Position numbers and translations under genes: made by a program. Shown here one piece after another: positions 36,063 to 45,232 of a stretch of DNA of 64,000 nucleotides. The notes under the pieces were generated by a model. That model ran no database searches. It was not told where the DNA came from and saw only the letters and a program-made list of their open reading frames with translations. Numbering within the stretch: the first letter of the stretch is position 1; each line of letters starts with the position of its first letter. Source of the DNA: Beijerinckiaceae bacterium (GTDB lineage: Bacteria; Pseudomonadota; Alphaproteobacteria; Rhizobiales; Beijerinckiaceae); NCBI GenBank assembly GCA_947454485.1, contig CANGJJ010000005.1, positions 1 to 64,000 on the forward strand, given 5' to 3'.

Positions 36063-37130
36063 TTACGAGAAGGTCGGGTCGAGCTTGCCAGCGCTATAGA
36101 GCTTGGCCATTTCCGAGAGCGGCCGAATCTTGCCAATCTTGGAGGCCTGACCCGCCGTGCCAAACTGCTCCAACCGCTCGCGGCAGATCTTCGACATCGA
36201 TTCCATCGCGGGCTTCAAATATTTGCGCGGATCGAACTCGCCGGGATGTTCCTGCAAGACGCGGCGGATCTGGCCAGTGATGGCCATGCGGTTGTCGGTG
36301 TCGATATTGATCTTGCGCACGCCATGGCGAATGCCGCGCTGGATCTCTTCCACCGGCACGCCCCAAGTCGGCTTCATCTGGCCGCCGAACTGATTGATGA
36401 TGTCCTGCAAATCCTGCGGCACCGACGACGAGCCATGCATGACGAGATGCACATTGGGCATGCGCTTGTGGATCTCTTCGATCACATTCATCGCCAGCAC
36501 TTCGCCATCAGGCTTGCGCGAGAATTTGTAAGCGCCATGTGACGTGCCCATGGCGATGGCCAGCGCATCGACCTTGGTGGCCTTGACGAATTTCACCGCC
36601 TCATCGGGGTCGGTCAGCAACTGGTCATGGCTGAGCTTGCCCTCGGCGCCGTGACCATCTTCCTTGTCGCCCATGCCTGTTTCCAGCGAGCCCAGAACAC
36701 CAAGCTCGCCCTCAACCGACACACCGCCCATATGGGCGATGTCCACCACGCTTTTGGTAACGCGCACATTGTAATCATAATCGGCGGGCGTCGTACCATC
36801 GGCCTTCAGCGAGCCATCCATCATCACCGAGGTGAAGCCAGACTGAATGGCAGTCATGCAGGTGGCCTCGACATTGCCGTGATCGAGATGCACGCAGATC
36901 GGAATATGCGGATACATTTCGGTCAGCGCATCCATCATATGGCGCAGCATAATGTCATTGGCATAGGAGCGCGCCCCGCGCGAAGCCTGAATGATAACAG
37001 GCGCATCCAGCGCATTGCAGGCTTCACCAATGGCGAGCGCCTGTTCCATATTGTTGATGTTGAACGCAGGCACGCCATAGCTATGTTCGGCGGCGTGGTC
37101 GAGCAACTGACGAAGAGTAATGCGGGCCAT
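36063..37130 (-). CDS. fba: Class II fructose-bisphosphate aldolase (Calvin-cycle subtype)
   Basis: Zinc-dependent aldolase splitting or forming fructose-1,6-bisphosphate. The 355-residue length and start [20 protein letters not shown] match the CbbA/Fba subtype shared by the Calvin cycle and glycolysis in Alphaproteobacteria. Zinc and catalytic segments are [45 protein letters not shown] and [17 protein letters not shown]. It follows pgk by 36 bases and is last in the tkt-gap-pgk-fba operon. No Rubisco gene is in the window, so carbon fixation cannot be claimed. Confidence 0.96.
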   Translation of the reverse strand: MARITLRQLLDHAAEHSYGVPAFNINNMEQALAIGEACNALDAPVIIQASRGARSYANDIMLRHMMDALTEMYPHIPICVHLDHGNVEATCMTAIQSGFTSVMMDGSLKADGTTPADYDYNVRVTKSVVDIAHMGGVSVEGELGVLGSLETGMGDKEDGHGAEGKLSHDQLLTDPDEAVKFVKATKVDALAIAMGTSHGAYKFSRKPDGEVLAMNVIEEIHKRMPNVHLVMHGSSSVPQDLQDIINQFGGQMKPTWGVPVEEIQRGIRHGVRKINIDTDNRMAITGQIRRVLQEHPGEFDPRKYLKPAMESMSKICRERLEQFGTAGQASKIGKIRPLSEMAKLYSAGKLDPTFS

Positions 37131-37166
37131 GAAATCCTCCGGATGAGTTTTAGCCTGCGGCTGTTT

Positions 37167-38360
37167 TTAGGAAATCTGAAGCGCTTGAACGCCGGGAAGT
37201 TGCTTGCCCTCGAGCCATTCGAGGAAGGCACCGCCGGCGGTCGAGATATAAGTGAAGTGCTGGGCAACGCCCGCCTGATTGAGCGCCGACACAGTGTCGC
37301 CACCACCCGCCACCGTCAGCAATTTGCAGCTATCGGTGAGTGCGGCAGCGACTTTCGCAACCGCATTGGTGCCAGCATCGAAGGGCTGCAATTCAAACGC
37401 GCCGAAGGGGCCGTTCCACACCAAAGTCTTGGTGGCACCGAGCAGCTCTTCGATCCGCGCAACGGATTTGGGACCAAGATCAAGGATCATGTCATCCGCA
37501 CCCACATGATCAACACTGACCACCTGGCTCGGCGCATGGGCCTTAAACTCTTTGGCCACCACCGCATCGACGGGCAGAATGATTTCGCATTTTGAGGCAC
37601 GTGCCTCGTCGACGATTTTGCGCGCCGTGTCGAGCAGATCCATCTCGCAGAGCGATTTGCCGACCGCCTTGCCCTGAGCAGCAAGGAATGTGTTGGCCAT
37701 ACCGCCGCCAATGATCAGGAAATCGACTTTCTTGGTGAGATTGCCCAAGAGCTCAAGCTTGCTTGAGACTTTCGCGCCGCCCACCACAGCCGCCACAGGA
37801 CGCTGCGGCTTTTCGAGCGCAGCGGTCAAAGCTTCAAGCTCGGCCTGCATACCACGACCAGCATAAGCAGGGAGTTTATGCGCCAGACCTTCGGTCGAAG
37901 CATGGGCGCGATGCGCAGCTGAGAACGCATCATTCACATAAAGATCGCCCAGCTTGGCAAGCTCTGCCACGAAAGCTGGATCATTCTTTTCTTCGCCCTT
38001 GTGAAAACGGGTGTTCTCGAGCAAGAGCACATCGCCATCATGAAGTTTGGCGACGCCTGCAGCTGCGGCCTCACCAATACAGTCAGAGGCGAAAGAGACT
38101 GGCTTGCCCAGATGCGAGGCCAAAACGGCAGCGACAGGCTCAAGCGAATTTTCTTTATCAGGCCCATTCTTCGGGCGACCGAAATGCGACAGCACAATGA
38201 TCTTGGCGCCGAGCTTGATGAGATCTTTCAACGTCGGTAAAGCGCGATCGATACGGGTCGCATCGCTCACACGGCCGCCCTCCATCGGCACATTCAGGTC
38301 GAGGCGGAGGAGAACGCGTTGGCCCTTGGCGGGCGCTTGATCAAGTGTTCGGAAGGCCAT
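37167..38360 (-). CDS. pgk: Phosphoglycerate kinase
   Basis: Transfers phosphate between 1,3-bisphosphoglycerate and ADP in glycolysis and gluconeogenesis. The 397-residue protein begins [20 protein letters not shown]. Substrate-binding stretches are [53 protein letters not shown] and the C-terminal [14 protein letters not shown]. All usual elements are present. It follows gap after a strong hairpin and precedes fba. Confidence 0.97.
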   Translation of the reverse strand: MAFRTLDQAPAKGQRVLLRLDLNVPMEGGRVSDATRIDRALPTLKDLIKLGAKIIVLSHFGRPKNGPDKENSLEPVAAVLASHLGKPVSFASDCIGEAAAAGVAKLHDGDVLLLENTRFHKGEEKNDPAFVAELAKLGDLYVNDAFSAAHRAHASTEGLAHKLPAYAGRGMQAELEALTAALEKPQRPVAAVVGGAKVSSKLELLGNLTKKVDFLIIGGGMANTFLAAQGKAVGKSLCEMDLLDTARKIVDEARASKCEIILPVDAVVAKEFKAHAPSQVVSVDHVGADDMILDLGPKSVARIEELLGATKTLVWNGPFGAFELQPFDAGTNAVAKVAAALTDSCKLLTVAGGGDTVSALNQAGVAQHFTYISTAGGAFLEWLEGKQLPGVQALQIS

Positions 38361-38393
38361 TGTGTGCCCGGCTCTGTGCCGGCCTCATGAATG

Positions 38394-38423
38394 AATGAAC
38401 GCGGCCCAAAGGCCGCGTTCATT
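38394..38423 (-). other. Strong hairpin between gap and pgk
   Basis: AATGAACGCGGCC (38394-38406) and GGCCGCGTTCATT (38411-38423) form a perfect 13-bp stem with CAAA loop. No U-tract follows, so it probably protects or processes the upstream gap message rather than ending the operon, giving more gap than pgk. Confidence 0.6.
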
Positions 38424-38431
38424 GAAGATGA

Positions 38432-39436
38432 TTAGAGCAGCTTGCCCATGGCGACAGCAGTGTCGGCCATGCGGTTCGAAAAGCCCCATTCGTTGTCATA
38501 CCAGGACAGGATGCGCACGAAGTTGCCGTCGATCACCTTCGTCTGGTCCATGTGGAACACCGACGAATGGCTGTCGTGATTGAAGTCGATCGAGACATTC
38601 GAGACAGTGGTATAACCCAGCACGCCCTTCAGCTCGCCATCAGCAGCCTTCTTGATGGCTGCGTTGATCTCGTCCTTCGATGTCGCCTTCTTGGCGCGGA
38701 ACTTCAGATCAACCACCGAGACATTCGGGGTCGGCACGCGGATGGCCGAACCATCAAGCTTGCCATTCAGCTCAGGCAACACAAGGCCGACAGCCTTGGC
38801 AGCACCGGTCGAGGTCGGGATCATCGACAGCGCCGCAGCGCGGGCGCGATAAAGATCCTTATGCATCGTGTCGAGCGTGGGCTGATCACCCGTGTAAGAA
38901 TGGATCGTGGTCATGAAGCCATGCTCGATGCCAACGGTTTCGTTGAGCACCTTGGCAACCGGCGACAGGCAGTTCGTCGTGCAAGAGGCATTCGAGACGA
39001 CGAGATGATCCTTGGTCAGCTTGTTGTGGTTCACACCAAACACGACGGTCAGATCAGCATCATCGCAAGGGGCCGAGACGAGAACGCGCTTGGCGCCAGC
39101 CTCAAGATGCGCCTTGGCCTTGTCCTTCGAGGTGAAGATGCCGGTGCATTCCAGCGCAATATCGACACCCAGCTCCTTGTGCGGCAGCTCGGCAGGATTG
39201 CGGATGGCAGTGACCTTGATGGGGCCAAAGCCAACATCAATCGTGTCACCATTGACCTTCACCTCATGGGGGAAGCGGCCATGCACGCTGTCAAAGCGCA
39301 GCAGATGAGCATTGGTCTCAACCGGACCCAAATCGTTGATCGCAACAACCTGAATGTCCTTGCGGCCTGATTCAACAATCGCGCGCAACACATTGCGGCC
39401 AATACGGCCAAAGCCATTGATGGCAACCTTCACCAT
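38432..39436 (-). CDS. gap: Glyceraldehyde-3-phosphate dehydrogenase
   Basis: NAD-dependent oxidation of glyceraldehyde-3-phosphate to 1,3-bisphosphoglycerate. The 334-residue protein has [15 protein letters not shown] for NAD binding, the catalytic cysteine in [18 protein letters not shown], and the base histidine in [19 protein letters not shown]. The C-terminus is [18 protein letters not shown]. It follows tkt by 56 bases and precedes pgk after the hairpin. Confidence 0.97.
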   Translation of the reverse strand: MVKVAINGFGRIGRNVLRAIVESGRKDIQVVAINDLGPVETNAHLLRFDSVHGRFPHEVKVNGDTIDVGFGPIKVTAIRNPAELPHKELGVDIALECTGIFTSKDKAKAHLEAGAKRVLVSAPCDDADLTVVFGVNHNKLTKDHLVVSNASCTTNCLSPVAKVLNETVGIEHGFMTTIHSYTGDQPTLDTMHKDLYRARAAALSMIPTSTGAAKAVGLVLPELNGKLDGSAIRVPTPNVSVVDLKFRAKKATSKDEINAAIKKAADGELKGVLGYTTVSNVSIDFNHDSHSSVFHMDQTKVIDGNFVRILSWYDNEWGFSNRMADTAVAMGKLL

Positions 39437-39492
39437 GGGATCCGTCCTCTTCTCTCGTTCCAGTCACATATTCGCCGCAAGGCGAGCTTTGA

Positions 39493-41463
39493 TCACAGGC
39501 GCTTTTGCGCGGCCTCTGCCACCGCCTGCGCGGTGATGCCGAAATGCTCATAGACCTGCTTGTAAGGCCCGCTCTCGCCAAAGCTCTTCATGCCGATGAA
39601 GATACCCTCTTCACCAATCATTCCGTCCCAACCCTGACGCACTGCCGCTTCAACCGCAATACGAACCGGGGCTGTGCCGATCACGCTCTTGCGATAGGCT
39701 TCGTCCTGCGCATAGAACAAATCCATGCAAGGCACGGAGACAACACGCGCCGCGATGCCGCGATCCGCCAGCAAAGCCTGCGCCTCAAGGCCGATCGACA
39801 CTTCAGAACCGGTGGCAAAGATCGACACTTTGGCCTGACCCTTGGCAGGGCTCAGCTCATAAGCGCCGCGGGCGCTGAGATTGTCAGCCGTGAAGGTCTT
39901 GCGGGCCTGCGGCAGATTCTGGCGCGTCAGCGCCATGACGCTGGGGCTCCACTTGGCCTCCACCGCCAACTGCCAGCATTCCGCCGTCTCAGTGCGATCT
40001 GCCGGACGGAAGACCAAGAGATTGGGAATGGCGCGCAGCGAGGCGAGCGTCTCCACCGGCTGATGGGTCGGGCCATCTTCACCCAGACCAATCGAGTCAT
40101 GCGTCAGCACTTCGATATGGCGCGTACGCATCAGCGCAGCCAAGCGAAGGGCGGGGCGCATATAGTCCGCAAACACCAAGAAGGTCGCGCCCGAGGGAAC
40201 CAGACCCCCATGCAAGCTCATGCCATTGATGGCGGCAGCCATGCCATGTTCGCGAATGCCCCAATGGACGAAGCGGCCAGCATAATTGCCGGGCGAGATC
40301 GCAGGCGTTGCGGCAACCTTGGTATTGTTGGAGCCGGTGAGATCAGCCGAACCCGTCACGAGTTCAGGCAAAGCCGGTGCAATCGCGCCGATGACGGCCT
40401 CAGAGGCCTTGCGGGTCGCAACATCGCTCGTGTCTTCGGCCGCCTTGCGCTTGAACTCAAGGACCGCCTCCGTAAAGGACGCAGGCAGTGTGCCGGTGAT
40501 GCGGCGCTCAAATTCCGCGCGCTTGGCATTGGCCGCCAGACGCGTCTTCCACTGTGCATGATCAGCTGCGCCGCGTGCACCCGCCGCGCGCCATGCATCC
40601 AGAATATCCTGCGGCACGACGAAGGGCTCAGAGGTCCAGCCGAGCTTCTGACGTGTGCCAGCCACTTCCTGCTCACCCAGCGGCTCACCATGCGACTTTG
40701 ATGTGCCAGCGCGGGTCGGCGCGCCATAGCCAATCACCGTCTTGCAGGCGATATAGCTGGGCTTATCGGAGGCCTTGGCACGGTTGAGGGCAGCCAGAAT
40801 GGCCTCAGGGTCGTGACCATCAATGCGCTCGGCATTCCAGCCGCAAGCCTCAAAGCGCTTCACCTGATCGACCGAGTCGGCCACCGACAGCGGGCCGTCG
40901 ATGGAAATATCGTTGTCATCATGCAGAACGATCAAACGCGACAGCTTCAGATGGCCCGCGATGGCAATCGATTCCTGGCTGATGCCTTCCATCAAATCGC
41001 CATCAGAGGCGAGCACATAGGTGCGATGGTCAACGACATCGCCAAACTCTGCATTGAGCATGCGCTCAGCCAGCGCCATGCCCACCGCCGTAGCGATGCC
41101 TTGGCCCAGCGGGCCCGTCGTCGTCTCAACACCAGGGGTGTGATGCACTTCGGGATGGCCCGGGGTCTTGGAACCCATCTGACGGAAATTCTTGATCTGG
41201 TCGATGGTCATATGCTGTTCGCCGGTCAAAAAGAGCAGCGAATAGAGCAACATAGAACCATGACCGGCCGACAAAACGAAGCGGTCACGATCGGGCCACA
41301 GCGGGTCGGCCATGTCATATTTCAGAACTTTGGTGAAGAGCACCGTGGCAATATCGGCGGCGCCGAGGGGCAGGCCGGGATGGCCGGATTTTGCCTTTTC
41401 AACCGCATCCATGGACAGGGCGCGAATGGCATTGGCCATGGACGCATGGGTGACGCTCATCAT
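39493..41463 (-). CDS. tkt: Transketolase
   Basis: Thiamine-diphosphate enzyme of the pentose phosphate and Calvin pathways. Predicted 656 residues: N-terminal [30 protein letters not shown], ThDP-binding GDGDLMEG-type segment seen as [34 protein letters not shown], and [21 protein letters not shown] start at the ATG pair 41461-41463 (MMSVTHAS) with GGGA upstream; the frame extends further but is not conserved in character. It heads the tkt-gap-pgk-fba operon and is divergent from the DUF4164-zapA pair. Confidence 0.96.
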   Translation of the reverse strand: MMSVTHASMANAIRALSMDAVEKAKSGHPGLPLGAADIATVLFTKVLKYDMADPLWPDRDRFVLSAGHGSMLLYSLLFLTGEQHMTIDQIKNFRQMGSKTPGHPEVHHTPGVETTTGPLGQGIATAVGMALAERMLNAEFGDVVDHRTYVLASDGDLMEGISQESIAIAGHLKLSRLIVLHDDNDISIDGPLSVADSVDQVKRFEACGWNAERIDGHDPEAILAALNRAKASDKPSYIACKTVIGYGAPTRAGTSKSHGEPLGEQEVAGTRQKLGWTSEPFVVPQDILDAWRAAGARGAADHAQWKTRLAANAKRAEFERRITGTLPASFTEAVLEFKRKAAEDTSDVATRKASEAVIGAIAPALPELVTGSADLTGSNNTKVAATPAISPGNYAGRFVHWGIREHGMAAAINGMSLHGGLVPSGATFLVFADYMRPALRLAALMRTRHIEVLTHDSIGLGEDGPTHQPVETLASLRAIPNLLVFRPADRTETAECWQLAVEAKWSPSVMALTRQNLPQARKTFTADNLSARGAYELSPAKGQAKVSIFATGSEVSIGLEAQALLADRGIAARVVSVPCMDLFYAQDEAYRKSVIGTAPVRIAVEAAVRQGWDGMIGEEGIFIGMKSFGESGPYKQVYEHFGITAQAVAEAAQKRL

Positions 41464-41702
41464 CTGGTCCCGTTCTGGAAAGGCCCGCCACAAGAGGCTG
41501 GCGCGGTTGCATGTCTGGGTTGGGCGGCTTGATAACACTTGGCCCGCCTCAGTCAAAGCACTGAGGACCGGTGATCCCACGACATTTTCAGCCGCTGGCG
41601 CGGGCCAAGGCCCATTGTCCTGTGGGCGGAGGCTGCAGTGCGTTGACGCTTGAGGGTGCTTACGAGCAAATGGAACAAACCTTGGGAAGGCCTTGACCCT
41701 CC

Positions 41703-42011
41703 ATGACGACTCCTCCGGCCCTTGCGGTCGCGCTGAAACGGCTGACCGCCGCCATCGACCATCTGGACGCTGCCGCCGACCGCCGGTCGAAGGCTGACGC
41801 TGCGCGTGGCGATCTCGACGAAGAGCTGGCCATCATGCAGGACGACCGCTCCCGCCTCGCCATCGAGCTGGAGGGCGCCTTGGGCCGCCTCAGCCGCATG
41901 GAGAGCGCCCATCAGGAGGCCGAACGCCGCCTCGATCAGGCCAGCGCTACGATCCGGGCCGTGCTGGGCGAGGAGGAGACCCCCGCCGTGCCACATGATG
42001 GGGAGAGCTGA
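41703..42011 (+). CDS. DUF4164 family coiled-coil protein
   Basis: Predicted 102-residue coiled-coil protein ([40 protein letters not shown]). It matches the DUF4164 family of Hyphomicrobiales, nearly always encoded just upstream of zapA. The function is unknown; the pairing suggests a cell-division accessory. It starts at ATG 41703, three bases before zapA at the other end, so the two are co-transcribed. Confidence 0.82.
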   Translation: MTTPPALAVALKRLTAAIDHLDAAADRRSKADAARGDLDEELAIMQDDRSRLAIELEGALGRLSRMESAHQEAERRLDQASATIRAVLGEEETPAVPHDGES

Positions 42012-42014
42012 GCC

Positions 42015-42386
42015 ATGGCGCAGGTAGCTGTCACCATTGCAGGGCGCGTCTATCGCATGGCCTGCGCGGATGGGGAGGAGGCCCATCTGGAGGGCCTCGC
42101 CGCTGATCTCGACAAACGCATCACAGAATTGCGCGGCGCTTTTGGCGAAATCGGCGATCAGCGTCTGACCGTCATGGCAGCGCTCGCTATCGCCGATGAG
42201 AAGATCGAGGCCGAGCGCCGCGTCACCAAGCTCGAACAGCAAGCCCATGAACTGCTGAGTGCCAGCGACAGCGCCAGCAAATCCCGCGATGACTGGAGCA
42301 AGAAAGCTGCCGACGCTATTACGCAGGCCGCCGAGCGGATCGAGCGCGCCGTGCAGCGCATCAATGCGCAGGGGCGCGCGGGCTAA
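42015..42386 (+). CDS. zapA: Cell division protein ZapA
   Basis: Small protein that cross-links FtsZ filaments at the Z-ring. Predicted 123 residues: N-terminal beta-fold VAVTIAGRVYRMACADGEE, then LEGLAADLDKRITELRGAFG and a long C-terminal coiled coil (RVTKLEQQAHELLSASDSAS). The ZapA-ssrS-ygfA order, known from many Proteobacteria, is present here but interrupted by a TctC-type gene on the opposite strand. Confidence 0.93.
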   Translation: MAQVAVTIAGRVYRMACADGEEAHLEGLAADLDKRITELRGAFGEIGDQRLTVMAALAIADEKIEAERRVTKLEQQAHELLSASDSASKSRDDWSKKAADAITQAAERIERAVQRINAQGRAG

Positions 42387-42389
42387 AGC

Positions 42390-43418
42390 TCAATAATATT
42401 TTTCCGTGATGACATATTTGACCTCTTTGGCGCGCTGCGCCGAGAGGCCAGAGCCCACCAGCCGTTCCAACAAAGCCGCCATCTCATCAGGCTCGCCATA
42501 GAGCGCGGGCTGCTGCTTCTTTTCAAAATCCGCAAGCGCCACAGGATCGGTCAGGATCTCGCGCACGACCTTGCGCAGATGGGCCAAGCGATCAGCTTGC
42601 GTATTGGGCGGCACGATCAGCAAGCGACCAATCTTGCGCACATCTTCGCGAAAATCGATCCACCATGTCGCCTCTGCATCCATGCGCGCAGGGGCGGCTT
42701 CGAAGATCGTCGGCACATTGGGCATGAGACTTGAGCGCTCGCGCGATGTCACAACGAGCGGGCGCAATTGGCCCCCCTCTGCATAGCGCGCCGAACTATC
42801 TTCAACGAGAATCGTGCCATCCATTTCGCCTGTCACAACAGCATGGGCGAAGTCTTTGGAGGAGGGATAGCCAATGGTGATCTTGCAGGCGATCTTCATC
42901 GCATGACACATCACAGCTGATGTATCGGACGCCGCGTCGGTCTTGCCATTGGCACCAATCTGAATGGGCTTGTGCCATGTCAGCATGTCGCCAAATGTTT
43001 GCCACGGCAGTTTTGGATTGACGATCAAGACACGCGGTGCGGTGTTGACGCGCGCAACAATCGGAAATTTCGTCAGATCAAAACGCACACCCGGCTCATC
43101 GGTGAGCTTGGCCAGGATCGCGCCTTCTCCGGGCGCCAGCATCAAGGTCAAACCATCAGGCGGCGATGTCCAGGTGTGGTTCATGGCGATGAGCATGCCA
43201 GCGCCGGGGCGGCTCTCGACCACCACGGTCGCACCGAGTTTCTTTTCGAGATAAGGCGCGAGCATGCGCGAATAAAGATCAAAGCCGCTGCCCGCTGCCC
43301 CGCCATTCACAAGACGCACCGTCTTGCCGCGATAAAAATCGGCCGGGCTTTCCTGCGCCAGACCCACGGCAGGAGCAAAGGCTATGATAAGCGCCAAAAG
43401 GCGCGCGCCAATCGACAT
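42390..43418 (-). CDS. Tripartite tricarboxylate transporter receptor TctC-like (Bug) protein
   Basis: Predicted 342-residue periplasmic binding protein with signal peptide MSIGARLLALIIAFAPAVGL. Family marks are FYRGKTVRLVNGGAAGSGFD, YLEKKLGATVVVESRPGAGM, KIAGIAGPTG-like segment replaced here by IGYPSSKDFAHAVVTGEMDG, and PNVPTIFEAAPA. No TctA/TctB membrane genes are nearby, as often seen for the many orphan Bug receptors in Proteobacteria. AGGA lies before ATG 43418. It lies on the opposite strand between zapA and 6S RNA, so it looks like an insertion into a conserved locus. Confidence 0.87.
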   Translation of the reverse strand: MSIGARLLALIIAFAPAVGLAQESPADFYRGKTVRLVNGGAAGSGFDLYSRMLAPYLEKKLGATVVVESRPGAGMLIAMNHTWTSPPDGLTLMLAPGEGAILAKLTDEPGVRFDLTKFPIVARVNTAPRVLIVNPKLPWQTFGDMLTWHKPIQIGANGKTDAASDTSAVMCHAMKIACKITIGYPSSKDFAHAVVTGEMDGTILVEDSSARYAEGGQLRPLVVTSRERSSLMPNVPTIFEAAPARMDAEATWWIDFREDVRKIGRLLIVPPNTQADRLAHLRKVVREILTDPVALADFEKKQQPALYGEPDEMAALLERLVGSGLSAQRAKEVKYVITEKYY

Positions 43419-43561
43419 GAGCGTTTCCTGTATCTTTGTTCGTTAAAACGAAGACTAGCCGTGCTGCTGCGCCCTCGCAATGGCTCAACCAGGCCCGCAA
43501 CGGCCTCTTTTGCGCCGACAGGACACTGGCAATTCCAGCCCACAGGCTCTACATAGGCCTT
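43419..43561. promoter_or_regulatory. Gap between TctC-like gene and 6S RNA
   Basis: Carries the promoters of the TctC-like gene (minus) and of 6S RNA (plus). A TACATA at 43550-43555 with TGGCAA 17 bases upstream could be the 6S promoter. No open reading frame here looks genuine. Confidence 0.4.
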
Positions 43562-43720
43562 GCGGAGCTGCGGGGTGCGTGTTGGACTCTTATCCCTGGG
43601 GCCTTATCGATCCAACGGGAGCTGTCCCTGCCCTTGTCCCTGGACTTTGGCACATGGCGCCCACCTACTCTGTAGGTTCCCAGGATCGATGTCCCACGGC
43701 CACTGTGGCCCCGCACTTTT
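43562..43720 (+). ncRNA. ssrS: 6S RNA
   Basis: 6S RNA binds the housekeeping RNA polymerase holoenzyme and mimics an open promoter. The sequence shows the alphaproteobacterial pattern: closing stem TGCGGGG (43569-43575) with CCCCGCA (43709-43715), an internal stem ATCGATCC (43606-43613) with GGATCGAT (43683-43690), and the apical hairpin ACCTAC-TCTG-TAGGT region (43663-43677). Known landmarks ACGGGAGCTGT, GGCGCCCACCTAC and GTAGGTTCCC are present, and TTTT ends the RNA. Location between zapA and ygfA is the classical 6S locus. Ends are approximate. Confidence 0.88.
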
Positions 43721-43765
43721 CCCCTTCCGTTTGACAACAAGCCCTTTGCTGCCGATACCCGAAGC

Positions 43766-44347
43766 ATGTCGGCGTCCAACTCCAAAGCTGCCCTCAGACA
43801 AGCGGCCCTCGCCCGGCGACAGGCCGTGGATGAGACAACGCGCGAGGCCTTTGCCACCCGCCTTGCGCTGGAGGGGGTGAAGCTCGCCCGCAGCGCCATT
43901 GTGCGCACGGTGGCCGCCTATTGGCCCATGCCCGATGAGCCTGACACGCGCGGCCTTCTGGCAGCGCTCAACTATCACGAATTCTCCGTGGCTTTGCCCG
44001 TGGTCGTGGCCAAAGGCCATCCGCTTCTCTTCCGCAAATGGTCGCCGCGCGATCTTCTGCTTGAAGGCGCTTTCGGCATTATGGAGCCCTCCTCGCGCCT
44101 GCCAGAAGTTCTGCCCGATATCGTCTTCGTGCCGCTGGCCGCCTTTGACCGACGCGGTCATCGCATTGGTTTTGGCGCAGGCTTCTATGACCGCACATTG
44201 CACCATTTGCGCTCGGTCAAAAATATTCTGGCCATCGGCGTCGCCTTCAATGTGCAAGAGGTCGAGGCCGTGCCTGAAGACCCCCATGACGAGCCCCTCG
44301 ATTTCATCATGACCGAGACCGACTTCATCGCCTGCAGGAACAACTGA
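43766..44347 (+). CDS. ygfA: 5-formyltetrahydrofolate cyclo-ligase
   Basis: Converts 5-formyl-THF to 5,10-methenyl-THF with ATP. The 193-residue protein has ALRQAALARRQAVDETTREA, the substrate loop LPVVVAKGHPLLFRKWSP and the signature VPLAAFDRRGHRIGFGAGFY with DRTLHHL. It lies directly downstream of 6S RNA, the usual arrangement. The stop is three bases before the YmdB-type gene, so those two are co-transcribed. Confidence 0.94.
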   Translation: MSASNSKAALRQAALARRQAVDETTREAFATRLALEGVKLARSAIVRTVAAYWPMPDEPDTRGLLAALNYHEFSVALPVVVAKGHPLLFRKWSPRDLLLEGAFGIMEPSSRLPEVLPDIVFVPLAAFDRRGHRIGFGAGFYDRTLHHLRSVKNILAIGVAFNVQEVEAVPEDPHDEPLDFIMTETDFIACRNN

Positions 44348-44350
44348 GCC

Positions 44351-45172
44351 ATGCGCCTTCTTTTCATCGGTGACATTGTAGGTCGCGCGGGCCGCGACAT
44401 CGTGCTGGAGCGCTTGCCGCATCTGCGGCGCGACTGGAAGCTCGATTTCGTTGTGGTCAATGGTGAGAATGCCGCCGGTGGCTTTGGCATTACCGAGGCC
44501 ATTTGCTCCGAGGTTCTGGAAGCAGGCGCTGACTGCGTGACCTTGGGCAACCATGCCTGGGATCAAAAAGAAGCGCTTGTCTTTATCGAGCGGGAGTCCC
44601 GCCTCATTCGCCCGCTCAATTATCCCGCAGGCACGCCCGGGCGCGGCGCCAATCTGTTTGAAGCCCAAAGCGGCGAGCGCGTTTTGGTGATGAATGCCAT
44701 GGGCCGCGTCTTCATGGATCCGATGGATGATCCTTTCGCGGGCGTTGAGCGCGAACTCAATGCCTGTCCGCTGGGCATGGGCTGCGATGCGGTGATCGTT
44801 GATATGCATTGCGAAACGACGAGCGAGAAATATGCGATGGGCCATTTCTGCGATGGCCGCGCCTCTTTGGTCGTGGGCACCCATACCCATGTGCCCACCG
44901 CCGATGCGCAGGTCCTGCCCCAAGGCACAGCCTATCTGACCGATGCGGGCATGACGGGCGATTATGATTCTGTGATCGGCATGGACAAGGGCGAGCCGCT
45001 GCAGCGCTTCACCCGCAAAATCTCCTCCGGCCGCTTTGAACCGGCCCTCGGCCCGGCAACCCTGTGCGGGGTCGCGGTCGAAACCGACCCGCGCACTGGT
45101 CTTGCCCTCTGGGTGGCCCCGGTGCGTCTGGGCGGGCGATTGGCTGAGGCTGTGCCGGCGGCTTGGGTGTGA
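44351..45172 (+). CDS. YmdB-type metallophosphoesterase
   Basis: Predicted 273-residue binuclear-metal phosphoesterase (TIGR00282 type). Metal-binding motifs: LFIGDIVGRAGR, VVVNGENAAGGFGIT, TLGNHAWDQKEA, DMHCETTSEKYAM and VGTHTHVPTADAQVLP. The Bacillus relative YmdB hydrolyses cyclic nucleotides and affects biofilm and motility; the role here is unproven. It is coupled to ygfA. Confidence 0.92.
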   Translation: MRLLFIGDIVGRAGRDIVLERLPHLRRDWKLDFVVVNGENAAGGFGITEAICSEVLEAGADCVTLGNHAWDQKEALVFIERESRLIRPLNYPAGTPGRGANLFEAQSGERVLVMNAMGRVFMDPMDDPFAGVERELNACPLGMGCDAVIVDMHCETTSEKYAMGHFCDGRASLVVGTHTHVPTADAQVLPQGTAYLTDAGMTGDYDSVIGMDKGEPLQRFTRKISSGRFEPALGPATLCGVAVETDPRTGLALWVAPVRLGGRLAEAVPAAWV

Positions 45173-45183
45173 GATATAACAAG

Positions 45184-45212
45184 TTTACTGAAGTTTATTA
45201 AAAAATGATAAT
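45184..45212 (+). promoter_or_regulatory. AT-rich promoter of the AAA ATPase gene
   Basis: TTTACT (45184-45189), exactly 17 bases, GATAAT (45207-45212). The 60-base gap is strikingly AT-rich against the GC-rich surroundings. AAGG at 45220-45223 could serve as ribosome-binding site. Confidence 0.6.
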
Positions 45213-45232
45213 CTATGATAAGGTTCTTATAA

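Noticed and set aside
43604-44923. A 439-codon minus-strand open frame across 6S RNA, ygfA and the phosphoesterase gene
   Set aside because: It crosses two genes and an RNA with clear identity on the plus strand.
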